From: Tamlana sp. I1
GTDB taxonomy: Bacteria > Bacteroidota > Bacteroidia > Flavobacteriales > Flavobacteriaceae
Assembly: GCF_015355625.1 (NCBI RefSeq)
Contig: NZ_JACLAF010000001.1
Location: 62,001 to 126,000 of the forward strand
DNA length: 64,000 nucleotides
Direction: 5' to 3'
The notes beneath the pieces are model-generated. The model did not search any database. It was not told where the DNA came from and saw nothing but the letters and a program-made list of their open reading frames with translations. Of the stretch, positions 52,404 to 61,904 are shown piece after piece. How positions within the stretch are numbered: the first letter of the stretch is position 1; each line of letters starts with the position of its first letter. The position numbers were made by a program, and so were the translations under genes.

Positions 52404-53441
52404 ATGAAGTTTACTGTTTTTTATAGTGTTCTATTGCTGTTTCTCTGCTCTTGTTCCTCTTCAAATGAAGATCATTACGAAATAAAAGCCTCTTGTATTG
52501 ACGGGGTTAAAAACGGAACAGAAACAGGAGTAGATTGTGGTGGCGATTGCGAACCTTGCGCCACTTGCGATGATGGAATTATGAATGGCGATGAAACTGG
52601 AATTGATTGTGGCGGCAATTGCGATGCTTGTATTCCGCAGTTAAATATTCCGAAAATAGGCTATGATGCCCCAAAGAACTACAGTGGTTATTCTCTAAAA
52701 TGGAATGACGAATTTGAATCCAATGATTTGGATACTAATAAATGGGGATTTCATTTAGGAAATGGTTGTCCGAGTTTATGTTACTGGGGGAATAGCGAAT
52801 TGCAATATTTTACCAACCGGAAAGACAATGTGTATTTCGATGCGGGAAACCTTATTATTGAAGCCAAAAATGAAAACATTGAAGGACATAAATATACATC
52901 ATCAAGAATTCATACCGATGATTTATATGAATTTCAGTATGGACGTGTAGATATTCGTGCAGCTATGCCAAATCCTGTTGGTACATGGACGGCTTTATTT
53001 ATGATGAATAAAAATTACGATATCCAAAATCCAGGGGCGTATTGGCCAAGTGGTGGTGAAATCGATATTATGGAATATTTAGGGGAAGATCATAACGATA
53101 TTATGGGTACAGGACATTACGGTACCGATTTTCCAGATAATCATCGTTACAATTCTAAACATTATAAGTCGCAAAATGGCGAACCTTTTAACGAAGCCTA
53201 TTATGTGTATTCTATTGTTTGGGAAGAAGATAAAATAACCTGGTTGGTTAACGATGTGCCTTACCATACTTTAACACCAAGCATTACTGAAGCAAACGGG
53301 CAACCATATCCGTTTAATGATAAATTCTATTTTGTATTGGCATTATCTGTTGGCGGAAATCTTCCAACTGTTAATCCAATTCCAGAAGAATTTCCAGCAT
53401 TTTTAATTGTCGATTATATTCGAGTTTATCAAAAAGAGTAA
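52404..53441 (+). CDS. GH16 beta-1,3-glucanase (laminarinase-like) lipoprotein
   Basis: A 345-residue lipoprotein (leader LLLFLCSC). Residues 30-77 are two CxDGxxNGxETGxDCGGxCxxC units like those in the preceding binding protein. The GH16 domain (about 95-345) has KWNDEFESNDLDTNKWGFHL, WGNSELQYFT, YTSSRIHT and the catalytic GGEIDIMEYLG with Glu219 nucleophile, Asp221 and Glu224 acid/base. It ends FLIVDYIRVYQKE. Sequence layout fits the laminarinase branch of GH16 and an endo-acting surface enzyme that starts breakdown of the polymer. Confidence 0.92.
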   Translation: MKFTVFYSVLLLFLCSCSSSNEDHYEIKASCIDGVKNGTETGVDCGGDCEPCATCDDGIMNGDETGIDCGGNCDACIPQLNIPKIGYDAPKNYSGYSLKWNDEFESNDLDTNKWGFHLGNGCPSLCYWGNSELQYFTNRKDNVYFDAGNLIIEAKNENIEGHKYTSSRIHTDDLYEFQYGRVDIRAAMPNPVGTWTALFMMNKNYDIQNPGAYWPSGGEIDIMEYLGEDHNDIMGTGHYGTDFPDNHRYNSKHYKSQNGEPFNEAYYVYSIVWEEDKITWLVNDVPYHTLTPSITEANGQPYPFNDKFYFVLALSVGGNLPTVNPIPEEFPAFLIVDYIRVYQKE

Positions 53442-53459
53442 CGTTCAAAAATTAAAATT

Positions 53460-54161
53460 ATGGACATTGAAAACGCAATAAAATCCTTTTGGGAAGAAGG
53501 TTATATCATTTTGGAGCATTTTTTTGAAGATGCGCTTATGGATGAATATAATGCCTTAATTCAAGCTCATTTTGGTGTAAATCCTAATTGGGAACACACC
53601 AACGAGTTTATTAGTAAATCGGCTGTAGAAGTTATTCCGTGGTTTCCATACCGTGAGGGTCAACCGTATTTTGATGGTATTGATAAAAACGAAAAATTTA
53701 ATGCTATTACAGATGCTGTATTAAAAGACGGTTGGGATAATTTGTATTGTATGATGATGTTCTCTAAAGCGGGAAGTAAAGGTCAGGCGTGGCATCAAGA
53801 TTGTCCGCCAGAAGACAAAACCAAGTTTAATTTAAACCGTTTGGTTTATACACACGATATAAATGATGAAACAGGAGGCGCTATTGTAATCATGCCTAAA
53901 TCGCATAAAGCAGGCGTATTGCCTGTTGGAGTTCCTAATGAAGATCTTGATGGACAGATTGTTTTTCAGCCTAAAAAAGGAACCGTGATTTTACTTCATG
54001 GTCATTGTTTTCATCGCGTCATGCCAGTTAAAAAAGACCGTATTTCATCTAATTTTAGAGCGGTTCCAAAAGGCGTGCCAGAGGATATTACCGATGTTTG
54101 CGTGTATAGAAATATGCGTTATAAATTTTCTACGGAAGAAGTTATTGAAGAACGAAAATAA
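53460..54161 (+). CDS. Phytanoyl-CoA dioxygenase (PhyH)-like Fe(II)/2-oxoglutarate enzyme
   Basis: A 233-residue soluble protein. The double-stranded beta-helix oxygenase motif is present: WHQDCPPEDKTKFNLNRLVY (His and Asp ligands), GGAIVIMPKSHKAGVLPVG and the distal His in VILLHGHCFHRVMPV, followed by FRAVPKG with the 2-oxoglutarate Arg. No signal peptide. Substrate unknown; PhyH-like enzymes hydroxylate or demethylate small molecules, and in polysaccharide loci might remove methyl or other groups from sugars. It lies 18 bp after the GH16 gene and overlaps the next start by 1 bp. Confidence 0.88.
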   Translation: MDIENAIKSFWEEGYIILEHFFEDALMDEYNALIQAHFGVNPNWEHTNEFISKSAVEVIPWFPYREGQPYFDGIDKNEKFNAITDAVLKDGWDNLYCMMMFSKAGSKGQAWHQDCPPEDKTKFNLNRLVYTHDINDETGGAIVIMPKSHKAGVLPVGVPNEDLDGQIVFQPKKGTVILLHGHCFHRVMPVKKDRISSNFRAVPKGVPEDITDVCVYRNMRYKFSTEEVIEERK

Positions 54162-55498
54162 TGAAGAATATCATATTAATAGTATTTATAATTTTAACGT
54201 TTATAAGCTGTAAATATCAATCAGAAAAGGTTGAGAATGGAAGTCAGTCTTCTAAAGTTGAAGTGAAATCGGTTAACGGTCAAAGTCATTTTTATGTTAA
54301 TGATTCCCTTTTTCAACTTAAGGGTATAGGCTTTAATTTTGAGTATAATTCCAATTTAGAAAGCCTTAAAAAAACAGGTGCAAACGCAATTAGAACTTGG
54401 TCTACTAAATATGCAGATACCATTTTAAAGGCTGCTAGAAAACAGGGAGTCATGGTGGCTTTAGGCATTAGTATGGGCAAGGAACTCTGGGGATTTAATT
54501 ATGAAGATTCGTTAGCTGTGGCTAATCAATTTGAAAAAGTGAAAAGCATTGTTGAAACCTATAAAAGCCACCCCAATTTATTGTGTTGGGTGGTGGGAAA
54601 TGAACTGAATTTGCTATTTGAAGCTGATGGTGAAACCTTAAAAACAGTAAACCCTAAAGTATATGATGCCATATCTGATATCGTAGATTATATTCATGAA
54701 ACAGATATAAATCATCCTGTTACTATGACATTCGCAGGTGTCATTCCAGAACATTTACAAACAGCATTGGAACGTGTACCTCAATTAGATATCGTTTCGG
54801 TTCAAGTATATGCCGATTTAGAAAATGTTGAAGCACGTATGAAGGAGGTAGATGTAGAAAAACCATATATGATTACAGAATTTGGACCAAAAGGATTCTG
54901 GGAAATGCCTAAAACTGAATGGAATCGGGAAATTGAAGAAGCTAGTGGTCCTAAAGCCGATGGTATAAAACACCGCATGAAGGTGGGGTTAGCAAACAAT
55001 ACTTCGGGGAAATGTCTAGGTGGTTTTGCATTTGTTTGGGGACAAAAACATGAGCGCACCCCAACATGGTATGGGATGCATCATGCCGACGGAAAACAAA
55101 CAGAATATATAGATATCCTCACAAAACTTTGGACAGGAAATTATCCTGAAAATAGAGCTCCACGTGTGGATAGTCTGCTTTTAAATAGTTTACACGCTGT
55201 AGATAACGTGTACTTGAAACCAAATACAGAATACACGGCACAAGTATTCGCTTCAGACCCTAATAAGGACACATTAAACTACTCCTGGGAAGTGGCTCAA
55301 GAAGTCGATAAACGTAGTCAAGGTGGCGAAAAAGAAGTCCAGCCACCTCGTATTGCTGTGAAAATAGTATCTTCAGAAGAAGGTTATTTTACATTCATAA
55401 CACCAAAAGAAACAGGAGCATACCGCATTTTATCGTATGTATACGATTCTAAAAATAAAGCAGGAAATGCAAACATACCGTTTTATATAAAAAATTAA
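54161..55498 (+). CDS. Glycoside hydrolase, GH2/GH5-like TIM barrel, lipoprotein
   Basis: A 445-residue lipoprotein (leader VFIILTFISC). The barrel shows LKGIGFNFEYNSNLESLKKT GANAIRTWS (split), the acid/base Glu in CWVVGNELNLLFEAD, VSVQVYADLENVEARM and the nucleophile Glu in PYMITEFGPKGFWEMP. That is the clan GH-A arrangement. The C-terminal 80 residues form an Ig-like domain (SLHAVDNVYLKPNTEYTAQV). Family cannot be fixed by eye (GH2 TIM domain, GH5 or a relative). Periplasmic or surface beta-glycosidase of the locus. Confidence 0.82.
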   Translation: MKNIILIVFIILTFISCKYQSEKVENGSQSSKVEVKSVNGQSHFYVNDSLFQLKGIGFNFEYNSNLESLKKTGANAIRTWSTKYADTILKAARKQGVMVALGISMGKELWGFNYEDSLAVANQFEKVKSIVETYKSHPNLLCWVVGNELNLLFEADGETLKTVNPKVYDAISDIVDYIHETDINHPVTMTFAGVIPEHLQTALERVPQLDIVSVQVYADLENVEARMKEVDVEKPYMITEFGPKGFWEMPKTEWNREIEEASGPKADGIKHRMKVGLANNTSGKCLGGFAFVWGQKHERTPTWYGMHHADGKQTEYIDILTKLWTGNYPENRAPRVDSLLLNSLHAVDNVYLKPNTEYTAQVFASDPNKDTLNYSWEVAQEVDKRSQGGEKEVQPPRIAVKIVSSEEGYFTFITPKETGAYRILSYVYDSKNKAGNANIPFYIKN

Positions 55499-55501
55499 GC
55501 A

Positions 55502-56482
55502 TTGAAACAGGATAAAAAAATAAAATGGGGTATCATCGGTCTAGGCAATATAGCGCATCAGTTTTGTGCTGATTTGCTATTAGTTGAGCAAGCCGAACTT
55601 TATGCAGTTGCTTCAAGAAGTTTAGAAAAGGCCAAAGCTTTCGCTGAAATTTTTCAAGCCCAAAATTATTATGGGAATTATGAAGATTTGTTTAATAATG
55701 ATGACATTGATATTATTTACATAGCAACACCCCATGACTCTCATGCTGTTTTAAGCATTCAAGCGATGCAACACGGAAAACATGTTCTTTGTGAAAAGCC
55801 AATAGCTTTAAATGCCAATGAAGCAAATGCGATGGTTGCTGTTTCAAAAGCCCAAAAGGTGTTTTTTATGGAAGCTTTCTGGACACGATTTAACCCATCG
55901 ATATCCGAAGCGCTTTTTAAAGTCAAACAACAAGAATTAGGAGAAATAAAATATGTAAATGCCGATTTTGCTTTTCATGTTCCTATGCCAACACCACGAA
56001 TGATAGAGCTAAAACATGGCGGAGGGTCATTGTTAGAAATGGGTGTATACCCTTTGTTTTTAGCCTATGCCATTCTAGGAAAGCCTAAACAGGTTCTGGC
56101 TGCTGGAAATTTTTACGAAAATGGTGCCGATAAACAAACTTCAATAGTTTTACAATACAACAATGCACAGGCCATTTTACATAGTAGTTTTGTGTCGCCT
56201 TCAAATATGGTAGCAACAATTAGTGGTACAGAAGGGCGAATTAATTTGAATGCCATTTGGCATGAAGCACAAAGTTATTCCCTAATAAAAAATAATCATA
56301 AAGTAGATTATGCTTTGCCAACGTTAGGAAAAGGATTTACATATGAAATTGAAGAGTGTCATAAGTGTATCTGGAATAATCAAATTGAAAGTGCCTTGTG
56401 GTCGCACCAAAATAGTTTAGATTTAATTGAAATTGTTGATGCCGTAAGGGAACAAACGGGATTGAAATTTCCATCAGAATAA
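55502..56482 (+). CDS. Gfo/Idh/MocA oxidoreductase, dihydrodiol/xylose dehydrogenase-like
   Basis: A 326-residue NAD(P)-dependent enzyme: KWGIIGLGNIAHQFCADLLL at the N-terminus, IYIATPHDSHAVLSIQAMQH GKHVLCEKPIALNA (split) with the EKP motif, FFMEAFWTRFNP, and GGGSLLEMGVYPLFLAY. These match the dimeric dihydrodiol dehydrogenase/D-xylose dehydrogenase branch. The start is a TTG at 55502; there is no ATG in a better place. The gene follows the hydrolase by 3 bp. It may oxidise the released pentose or hexose. Confidence 0.87.
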   Translation: MKQDKKIKWGIIGLGNIAHQFCADLLLVEQAELYAVASRSLEKAKAFAEIFQAQNYYGNYEDLFNNDDIDIIYIATPHDSHAVLSIQAMQHGKHVLCEKPIALNANEANAMVAVSKAQKVFFMEAFWTRFNPSISEALFKVKQQELGEIKYVNADFAFHVPMPTPRMIELKHGGGSLLEMGVYPLFLAYAILGKPKQVLAAGNFYENGADKQTSIVLQYNNAQAILHSSFVSPSNMVATISGTEGRINLNAIWHEAQSYSLIKNNHKVDYALPTLGKGFTYEIEECHKCIWNNQIESALWSHQNSLDLIEIVDAVREQTGLKFPSE

Positions 56483-56512
56483 TTAATTAAAGCGTTTAGA
56501 AATTTAATATTT

Positions 56513-58054
56513 ATGTCGAGAAAACACATTTTTATTGCTTTTGTAGTATCTATAGGCGGCTTCCTTTTTGGGTTTGATGCTTCAGTAGTTTCAGGAGTTA
56601 TAAAGTTTATTGTACCACAATTTAACTTAACAGATGTACAATTAGGTTGGGTGGTTAGTTCGCCTTCATTTGCATCCATGTTTGCCATGCTTTTAGCGGG
56701 TAGCTTAAGTGATTTGATGGGGAGAAAACGCATTTTACTTGGTGTGGCATTTTTGTATGCCTTATCAGCTTTATTATCGGCTTTTGCAACAAGTTATCTC
56801 ATGTTGGTTATTGCAAGAATGATTGGTGGTGCAGCTTTTGGTGCAGCATTAGTTTTAGCGCCAGTTTATATTGCTGAGGTTTCACCTGCAAAAAGTAGAG
56901 GGAAATTAGTGTCTATTCAGCAACTTAATATTGTACTAGGGTTTTCAGCAGCATATTTCTGTAATTATTTTTTATTGAAGCAGGTTGGTGTTTCTCAATT
57001 TATAAACGAAACGAATGCATGGCGCTGGATGTTGGGGATTGAGTTGGTGCCTGCCATTTTATACTTTTTCTTACTGTTTATGGTGCCTAAAAGTCCACGT
57101 TGGCTTTTTACCCAAAAACGTGATGCGGAAGCAAATGAAGTATTAAAATCTATTTACGGTGCAGCCGAAGCAAAAAAAGAATCTGAGGTTATATTAAATA
57201 ATCTCGGACAATGTGAAACCAAATCTTCCCTTCGGTTTAAAGATTTACTTAAACCAGCACTGTTATATGTAATGACTATTGGAATTATAATTGGTGTATT
57301 GCAACAAATAACAGGGGTTAATGCCATTTATTTTTATGCGACTACCATTTTCGAACAATCGGGTGTAGGCTCTAACGCAGCTTTTGCTCAGGCTATTTGG
57401 ATTGGAATTATCAACGTTGTTTTCACCTTAGTAGCCATGTTTTTAATAGATAAAGCTGGCCGAAAACCATTAATGTTATTTGGTGTTGCTGGTGTTGCTA
57501 TTAGTATGTGTGTGGCGGGTTACGGGTTTAGTCAAGCAACTTACAAACTAACAGAAGCTAATATTTCGGCATTTTCCGAGGATATTGAACCTTCAAAACT
57601 CACGTCCGTTTTAAATAAAACATACCATAGTGATGTAGTTTTTAAAAACGATATCAAACAGGCTTTAGGTTCTAAAATTTACGCCAAACACGAAGGCGAT
57701 ATTCTAAAGTCGGCCATTAATATGAATTCCATTCTGGTTTTACTTGCTATTCTTGGTTTTGTAGCCTCTTTTGCCATATCCCTAGGCCCTGTGATGTGGG
57801 TATTACTATCAGAGTTGTTTCCAAATTGGGTGCGTGGTATGGCCATTTCGGTAGTTGGTTTTATAAATTCATTAGTAAGTTGGGGGGTTCAATTCGTATT
57901 CCCCATAGAACTTGCTAATTTAGGAAGTGCAGCAACATTTTACATTTTTGGTGCTTTTGCAGTAATAGGATTTCTGTTACTCTTAAAATTACTTCCCGAA
58001 ACCAAAGGAAAATCCTTAGAACAAATAGAGAATGATTTAGTAAAAAATATATAA
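56513..58054 (+). CDS. MFS sugar symporter, XylE-like
   Basis: A 513-residue transporter with twelve membrane segments and the sugar porter signatures: GGFLFGFDASVVSGVIKFIV, GSLSDLMGRKRILL, PVYIAEVSPAKSRGKLVSIQ, RWLFTQKRDAEA, QQITGVNAIYFYATTIFEQS and PETKGKSLEQIE. Related to E. coli XylE and other H+ symporters for monosaccharides. A periplasmic insertion of about 75 residues is seen in the second half (SEDIEPSKLTSVLNKTYHSD), which is usual in Bacteroidetes members. It brings the final monosaccharide into the cytoplasm. Confidence 0.93.
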   Translation: MSRKHIFIAFVVSIGGFLFGFDASVVSGVIKFIVPQFNLTDVQLGWVVSSPSFASMFAMLLAGSLSDLMGRKRILLGVAFLYALSALLSAFATSYLMLVIARMIGGAAFGAALVLAPVYIAEVSPAKSRGKLVSIQQLNIVLGFSAAYFCNYFLLKQVGVSQFINETNAWRWMLGIELVPAILYFFLLFMVPKSPRWLFTQKRDAEANEVLKSIYGAAEAKKESEVILNNLGQCETKSSLRFKDLLKPALLYVMTIGIIIGVLQQITGVNAIYFYATTIFEQSGVGSNAAFAQAIWIGIINVVFTLVAMFLIDKAGRKPLMLFGVAGVAISMCVAGYGFSQATYKLTEANISAFSEDIEPSKLTSVLNKTYHSDVVFKNDIKQALGSKIYAKHEGDILKSAINMNSILVLLAILGFVASFAISLGPVMWVLLSELFPNWVRGMAISVVGFINSLVSWGVQFVFPIELANLGSAATFYIFGAFAVIGFLLLLKLLPETKGKSLEQIENDLVKNI

Positions 58055-58056
58055 AT

Positions 58057-59649
58057 ATGATTAAAAATCCCATATTAAAAGGATTTAATCCAGACCCTTC
58101 TATAATACGTGTTGGCTCCGATTACTATATCGCAACCTCTACTTTTGAGTGGTTTCCCGGAGTGCAAATTCATCATTCAAAAGACCTTGTAAATTGGAAA
58201 TTAGTAGCACGGCCTTTAAACCGCGTGTCGCAATTAGATATGCGAGGAAATCCCGATTCTTGTGGTGTTTGGGCTCCTTGTTTGTCGTATAACGACGGGG
58301 TGTTTTATTTGGTGTATAGCAATGTGCGATCGTTTGATGGTATTTGTAAAGACACGCCAAATTATTTGGTAACAACCACAGATATTCTTGGAGATTGGAG
58401 CGAACCTATTTATTTGTCGTCGCGAGGTTTCGATGGGTCGTTGTTTCATGAACCCAAGGGTAAAAAATGGTATTTAAATATGCTTGTAGACCATAGAAAG
58501 GGAAAGTTTTTTGGAGGCATAGAAATGCAAGAATATTGTCCAGCGCAACAAATGCTTGTTGGAGATGTGTATTACTTAACCGAAGGAAGTAGTTTGGGTT
58601 TGTCAGAAGGGCCTCATATTTTTTTTAAAGACGGTTTTTACTATATGATTATGGCCGAAGGCGGTACCGAATATGGGCATGCCATGACTATTGCAAGAAG
58701 TTCTTCCATTTACGGCCCTTATGAAATGCATCCAAATAATCCTCTGGTGTCTTCTCGAAATCATCCAGATAACGAATTGCAAAAGGCAGGTCATGGCGAT
58801 ATTTTTCAAACGCAGCATGGCGATTGGTATGCCGTGTTTTTAATTGGACGCCCTATTTCTAAATTGGGAAAATGTACTTTAGGACGTGAAACAGCTATTG
58901 AAGAAGTGATTTGGGAAAACCAATGGCCCTATTTAAAACAAGGAGGTTGTGTGCCTAGAACCTATATTCCAACTCCTAATTTAAAGCTGCAACCGTTTAA
59001 AAAAGAAGAAGACATGATACGATTTAATATATTGGAGTTACCAATCGATTTTCAGTCTTTACGTATCCCTGTTTCCGAAGAATGGTGTTCATTACAGGCG
59101 CGACCTGGATATTTAAGGTTGTATGGGAAAGAATCCTTAGCATCGCAATTTCAACAAAGTTTAATCGCCAGACGTGTACAAGATTTTCACGTTGAGGTAA
59201 CAACAGCCATAGTGTTTCAGTCACAAAACTTACAGCAAATGGCAGGTTTGGTGTTTTATTATAATACAGATCATTCGCATTATGCTTGTATTACTGCAAA
59301 TTATGATGGCTCTGAAAATCATCTTTCTATTTTTTCAGCAAACAATGGCGAATCATCTTCACAAGAAGAATTAATTGATGTTACCGGGCAAGAGAAAATT
59401 TATTTAAAGGGTATTATGCATTTGGAAGACCTGCAGTTTTATTATAGTTTCGATAATAGAACCTATCAAAAATTGGGAGAACTTTTAGATGCTAGTATTT
59501 TGTCCGACGACCACGTGCGGGATGGTAGCGATCGTTACCGTCCTGCATTTACGGGGAGTTTTGTAGGGATGTGTTGTCAAGATTTAGCACAAAATAAAAA
59601 CTACGCCGATTTTGAGTGGTTTGAATATAAAGCACTTCCGCTTAAATAA
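58057..59649 (+). CDS. GH43 beta-xylosidase-like enzyme, cytoplasmic
   Basis: A 530-residue protein without signal peptide. It has the five-bladed propeller of GH43: GFNPDPSIIRVGSDYYIATS with the catalytic Asp near residue 13, SCGVWAPCLSYNDGVFYLVY, RGFDGSLFHEPKGKKWYLNM with the pKa-modulating Asp, and a Glu in LSEGPHIFFKDGFYYMIMAE. The C-terminal 200 residues are a beta-sandwich (IPVSEEWCSLQARPGYLRLY) as in XynB-type GH43 with the C2 domain. Likely exo-acting beta-xylosidase. A cytoplasmic site means short xylo-oligosaccharides are imported whole. Confidence 0.9.
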   Translation: MIKNPILKGFNPDPSIIRVGSDYYIATSTFEWFPGVQIHHSKDLVNWKLVARPLNRVSQLDMRGNPDSCGVWAPCLSYNDGVFYLVYSNVRSFDGICKDTPNYLVTTTDILGDWSEPIYLSSRGFDGSLFHEPKGKKWYLNMLVDHRKGKFFGGIEMQEYCPAQQMLVGDVYYLTEGSSLGLSEGPHIFFKDGFYYMIMAEGGTEYGHAMTIARSSSIYGPYEMHPNNPLVSSRNHPDNELQKAGHGDIFQTQHGDWYAVFLIGRPISKLGKCTLGRETAIEEVIWENQWPYLKQGGCVPRTYIPTPNLKLQPFKKEEDMIRFNILELPIDFQSLRIPVSEEWCSLQARPGYLRLYGKESLASQFQQSLIARRVQDFHVEVTTAIVFQSQNLQQMAGLVFYYNTDHSHYACITANYDGSENHLSIFSANNGESSSQEELIDVTGQEKIYLKGIMHLEDLQFYYSFDNRTYQKLGELLDASILSDDHVRDGSDRYRPAFTGSFVGMCCQDLAQNKNYADFEWFEYKALPLK

Positions 59650-59672
59650 AATGTTATAAACTATTAAATTGA

Positions 59673-60839
59673 ATGACTTCGGAAATGGATACATTAAAAT
59701 GTTTAAAATTGAAATCAAAATACATCATCATTTCACTAGCACTCCTGGTTTTAAGTTGTGCTGATGCTGAAAAGAAATCGAATACTTTAGAGATAACAGA
59801 ACAAGCAGTACAACCTAAACGACCACTTGCTAAATTTGAACCTGAAGATGGCGAAGTATTGCTTTTTGCAGGACAAGAATTAGAAGCCGTAGGTGGGTTA
59901 TCCGATTATAATGATGGGTATTTAGATTATTTTGAACGCCCTGCAGGATGGACCACCTATACTAATATTAATCCAGGCGAAACGTCCTTTGGCCGTACTC
60001 AAGAAGGGTTGGATGGGATTTATGAAACCAATGATTGGGGTGATAACGATTATAATGCGACGCTTCAATTGAATGATCCTGATTTTGAAAACATGATTTT
60101 AGCCATAGGCTTACAATTTGTAAATCATGAAGAAAAAGTGGCCAATGGCACCCATGATGCATATATTGATAAACTTGCTAATTTTTTACTGTCCTTAGGG
60201 AAACGTCCTGTGTTTTTACGTATTGCGTATGAGTTTGATGGCGATCCATGGAATCATTACGATAGAAAATTAACCATAAAAGCCTATCAACGTATCGTAG
60301 ATAAGTTACGCGAAAAAGGAGTTACAAACACTGCTTATGTATGGCAATCTACAGGTTTTGTGTCTAATCAAGAGCAGTTAGAAGCTTGGTATCCAGGTGA
60401 TGCTTATGTGGATTGGTGTTCGTTTTCGTTTTTTAACCGATGGAAAGAACAAGAAATGATTGAGTTTGCTCGAAAGAAAGGAAAACCTGTTTTTATTGCG
60501 GAAGCGGCACCAACTATTTCAGATTTCAATACTAAATTTACTGGACAAACAAAGGAAACTAAATTGGGGAATCCAGAACAAGCAGAAGAAGCTTGGCAAA
60601 AATGGTTTCTTCCGTTGTTTAAAACCATCGACGATAATCCTGATGTTGTAAAAGCGGTAAGTTATATTAATTGTTATTGGGAGTCGCATCCTATGTGGAA
60701 AGACAATCCTACTTTTCAGTATGTCGATTCTCGTTTGCAATTAAGCGATACCTTAAGTAAGCGTTGGAAAAAAATTACGAGTCAACCTAAGTATATTAAA
60801 TCCTCAGAAAACTTGTATGATGTGTTGTATCGTGATTAA
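59673..60839 (+). CDS. GH26 endo-hydrolase lipoprotein (beta-1,3-xylanase or mannanase type)
   Basis: A 388-residue lipoprotein (leader YIIISLALLVLSC, Cys29). The GH26 barrel shows VFLRIAYEFDGDPWNHYD with Glu187 as acid/base and PVFIAEAAPTISDF with Glu277 as nucleophile; VDWCSFSFFNRWKEQE lies between. The usual mannanase motif HEMNG is YEFDG here, closer to the motif I recall for GH26 beta-1,3-xylanases. Together with GH43 downstream chemistry this favours xylan over mannan, but it is not proof. It is the last gene of the rightward set before the LacI regulator. Confidence 0.85.
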   Translation: MTSEMDTLKCLKLKSKYIIISLALLVLSCADAEKKSNTLEITEQAVQPKRPLAKFEPEDGEVLLFAGQELEAVGGLSDYNDGYLDYFERPAGWTTYTNINPGETSFGRTQEGLDGIYETNDWGDNDYNATLQLNDPDFENMILAIGLQFVNHEEKVANGTHDAYIDKLANFLLSLGKRPVFLRIAYEFDGDPWNHYDRKLTIKAYQRIVDKLREKGVTNTAYVWQSTGFVSNQEQLEAWYPGDAYVDWCSFSFFNRWKEQEMIEFARKKGKPVFIAEAAPTISDFNTKFTGQTKETKLGNPEQAEEAWQKWFLPLFKTIDDNPDVVKAVSYINCYWESHPMWKDNPTFQYVDSRLQLSDTLSKRWKKITSQPKYIKSSENLYDVLYRD

Positions 60840-60875
60840 TTTTTAAAAAACAGAAGTTTAATTAAGTCCTTTACT

Positions 60876-61904
60876 TTAATCTAAAGGTCGTGTAGATTCA
60901 CGTTCTAAAAGACTTGTTTTTATAACTTTAGTTTCAAAAGTAGATTTATCTATGTCTTTTTGTTCAATACGTTCAATAAGTTTTTCAGCAGCATTTTTTC
61001 CCATGTATACACCGTGTTGACTAATACATGTGATAGACGGATTGGTGTAACGAAACAACTCGCTACTCGTAAAACCAATTACCGAAATATCTTCAGGAAT
61101 TTTATAACCTCTTTTTTTAGCGATTAGCATGGATTCGGCAGTAGAGAATTCTTCAAGACCTATAATAGCATCAATTTTTTGATAGTCTAACATGGTTTTT
61201 ATCTCTGTTTCAAAATCGTAGTCTTTTTTTATTAATGTAATTATTTTTTCATTTATAGGAATGTTATAATCTTCTAAAGCTTTTTTATAACCTTCAATGC
61301 GTAGTTTTATAATGCCTAAATTATCTAAAACAGAAACAATGGCAATGCGTTTACATCCTGTTTTTATAAGATGTTCGGTGGTTTTATAAGCACAATTAAA
61401 GTCGTCTACAATGATTTTGTCAGTCTCAACCGAATCTGAAACTCTATCGAACATAACTACAGGCCCTGCATTATTTATAAAACCCTCAATATGTTTAAAA
61501 TGTTGTTTGGATTGCGTTTCTTCACTTAAAGAAATGAGTAAACCATCAATAAAACCATTTTCTAACATGTCTAAAGATGCGATTTCCTTTTCAAGTTTTC
61601 CGTTAGAAATAATTGTAATTAAATTATAGCCTTTTTCATTGGCTACTTGTTCAATGCCATTAAAAATTTTAACAAAAAAATGGTTGAGAATTGTAGGCAT
61701 AACTACACCAATGGTTTTAGTTTTTTTATTGAGTAGGCTTAAAGCAATACTATTGGGTTTGTAGTTATGATGTTTAGCATATTCTTGAATTTTTTCTCTT
61801 GTAGCTTCACCAATTTCATAACTGTTTTTAAGAGCTCTAGAAACAGTCGCAATGGAGACATTAAATTCTTTAGCAATATGTTTTAATGTAATTCTTTCTT
61901 TCAT
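60876..61904 (-). CDS. LacI-family transcription regulator
   Basis: A 342-residue repressor. N-terminal HTH ITLKHIAKEFNVSIATVSRA is followed by the hinge NYKPNSIALSLLNKKTKTIG and a periplasmic-binding-protein-like sensor domain with VVMPTILNHFFVKIFNGIEQ, DGLLISLSEETQ, VVMFDRVSDSVETDKIIVDD and the terminal ISQHGVYMGKNAAEKLIERI. It is convergent with GH26 and divergent from the second GH16. It probably binds the sugar product of the locus and controls both flanking units. Confidence 0.93.
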   Translation of the reverse strand: MKERITLKHIAKEFNVSIATVSRALKNSYEIGEATREKIQEYAKHHNYKPNSIALSLLNKKTKTIGVVMPTILNHFFVKIFNGIEQVANEKGYNLITIISNGKLEKEIASLDMLENGFIDGLLISLSEETQSKQHFKHIEGFINNAGPVVMFDRVSDSVETDKIIVDDFNCAYKTTEHLIKTGCKRIAIVSVLDNLGIIKLRIEGYKKALEDYNIPINEKIITLIKKDYDFETEIKTMLDYQKIDAIIGLEEFSTAESMLIAKKRGYKIPEDISVIGFTSSELFRYTNPSITCISQHGVYMGKNAAEKLIERIEQKDIDKSTFETKVIKTSLLERESTRPLD

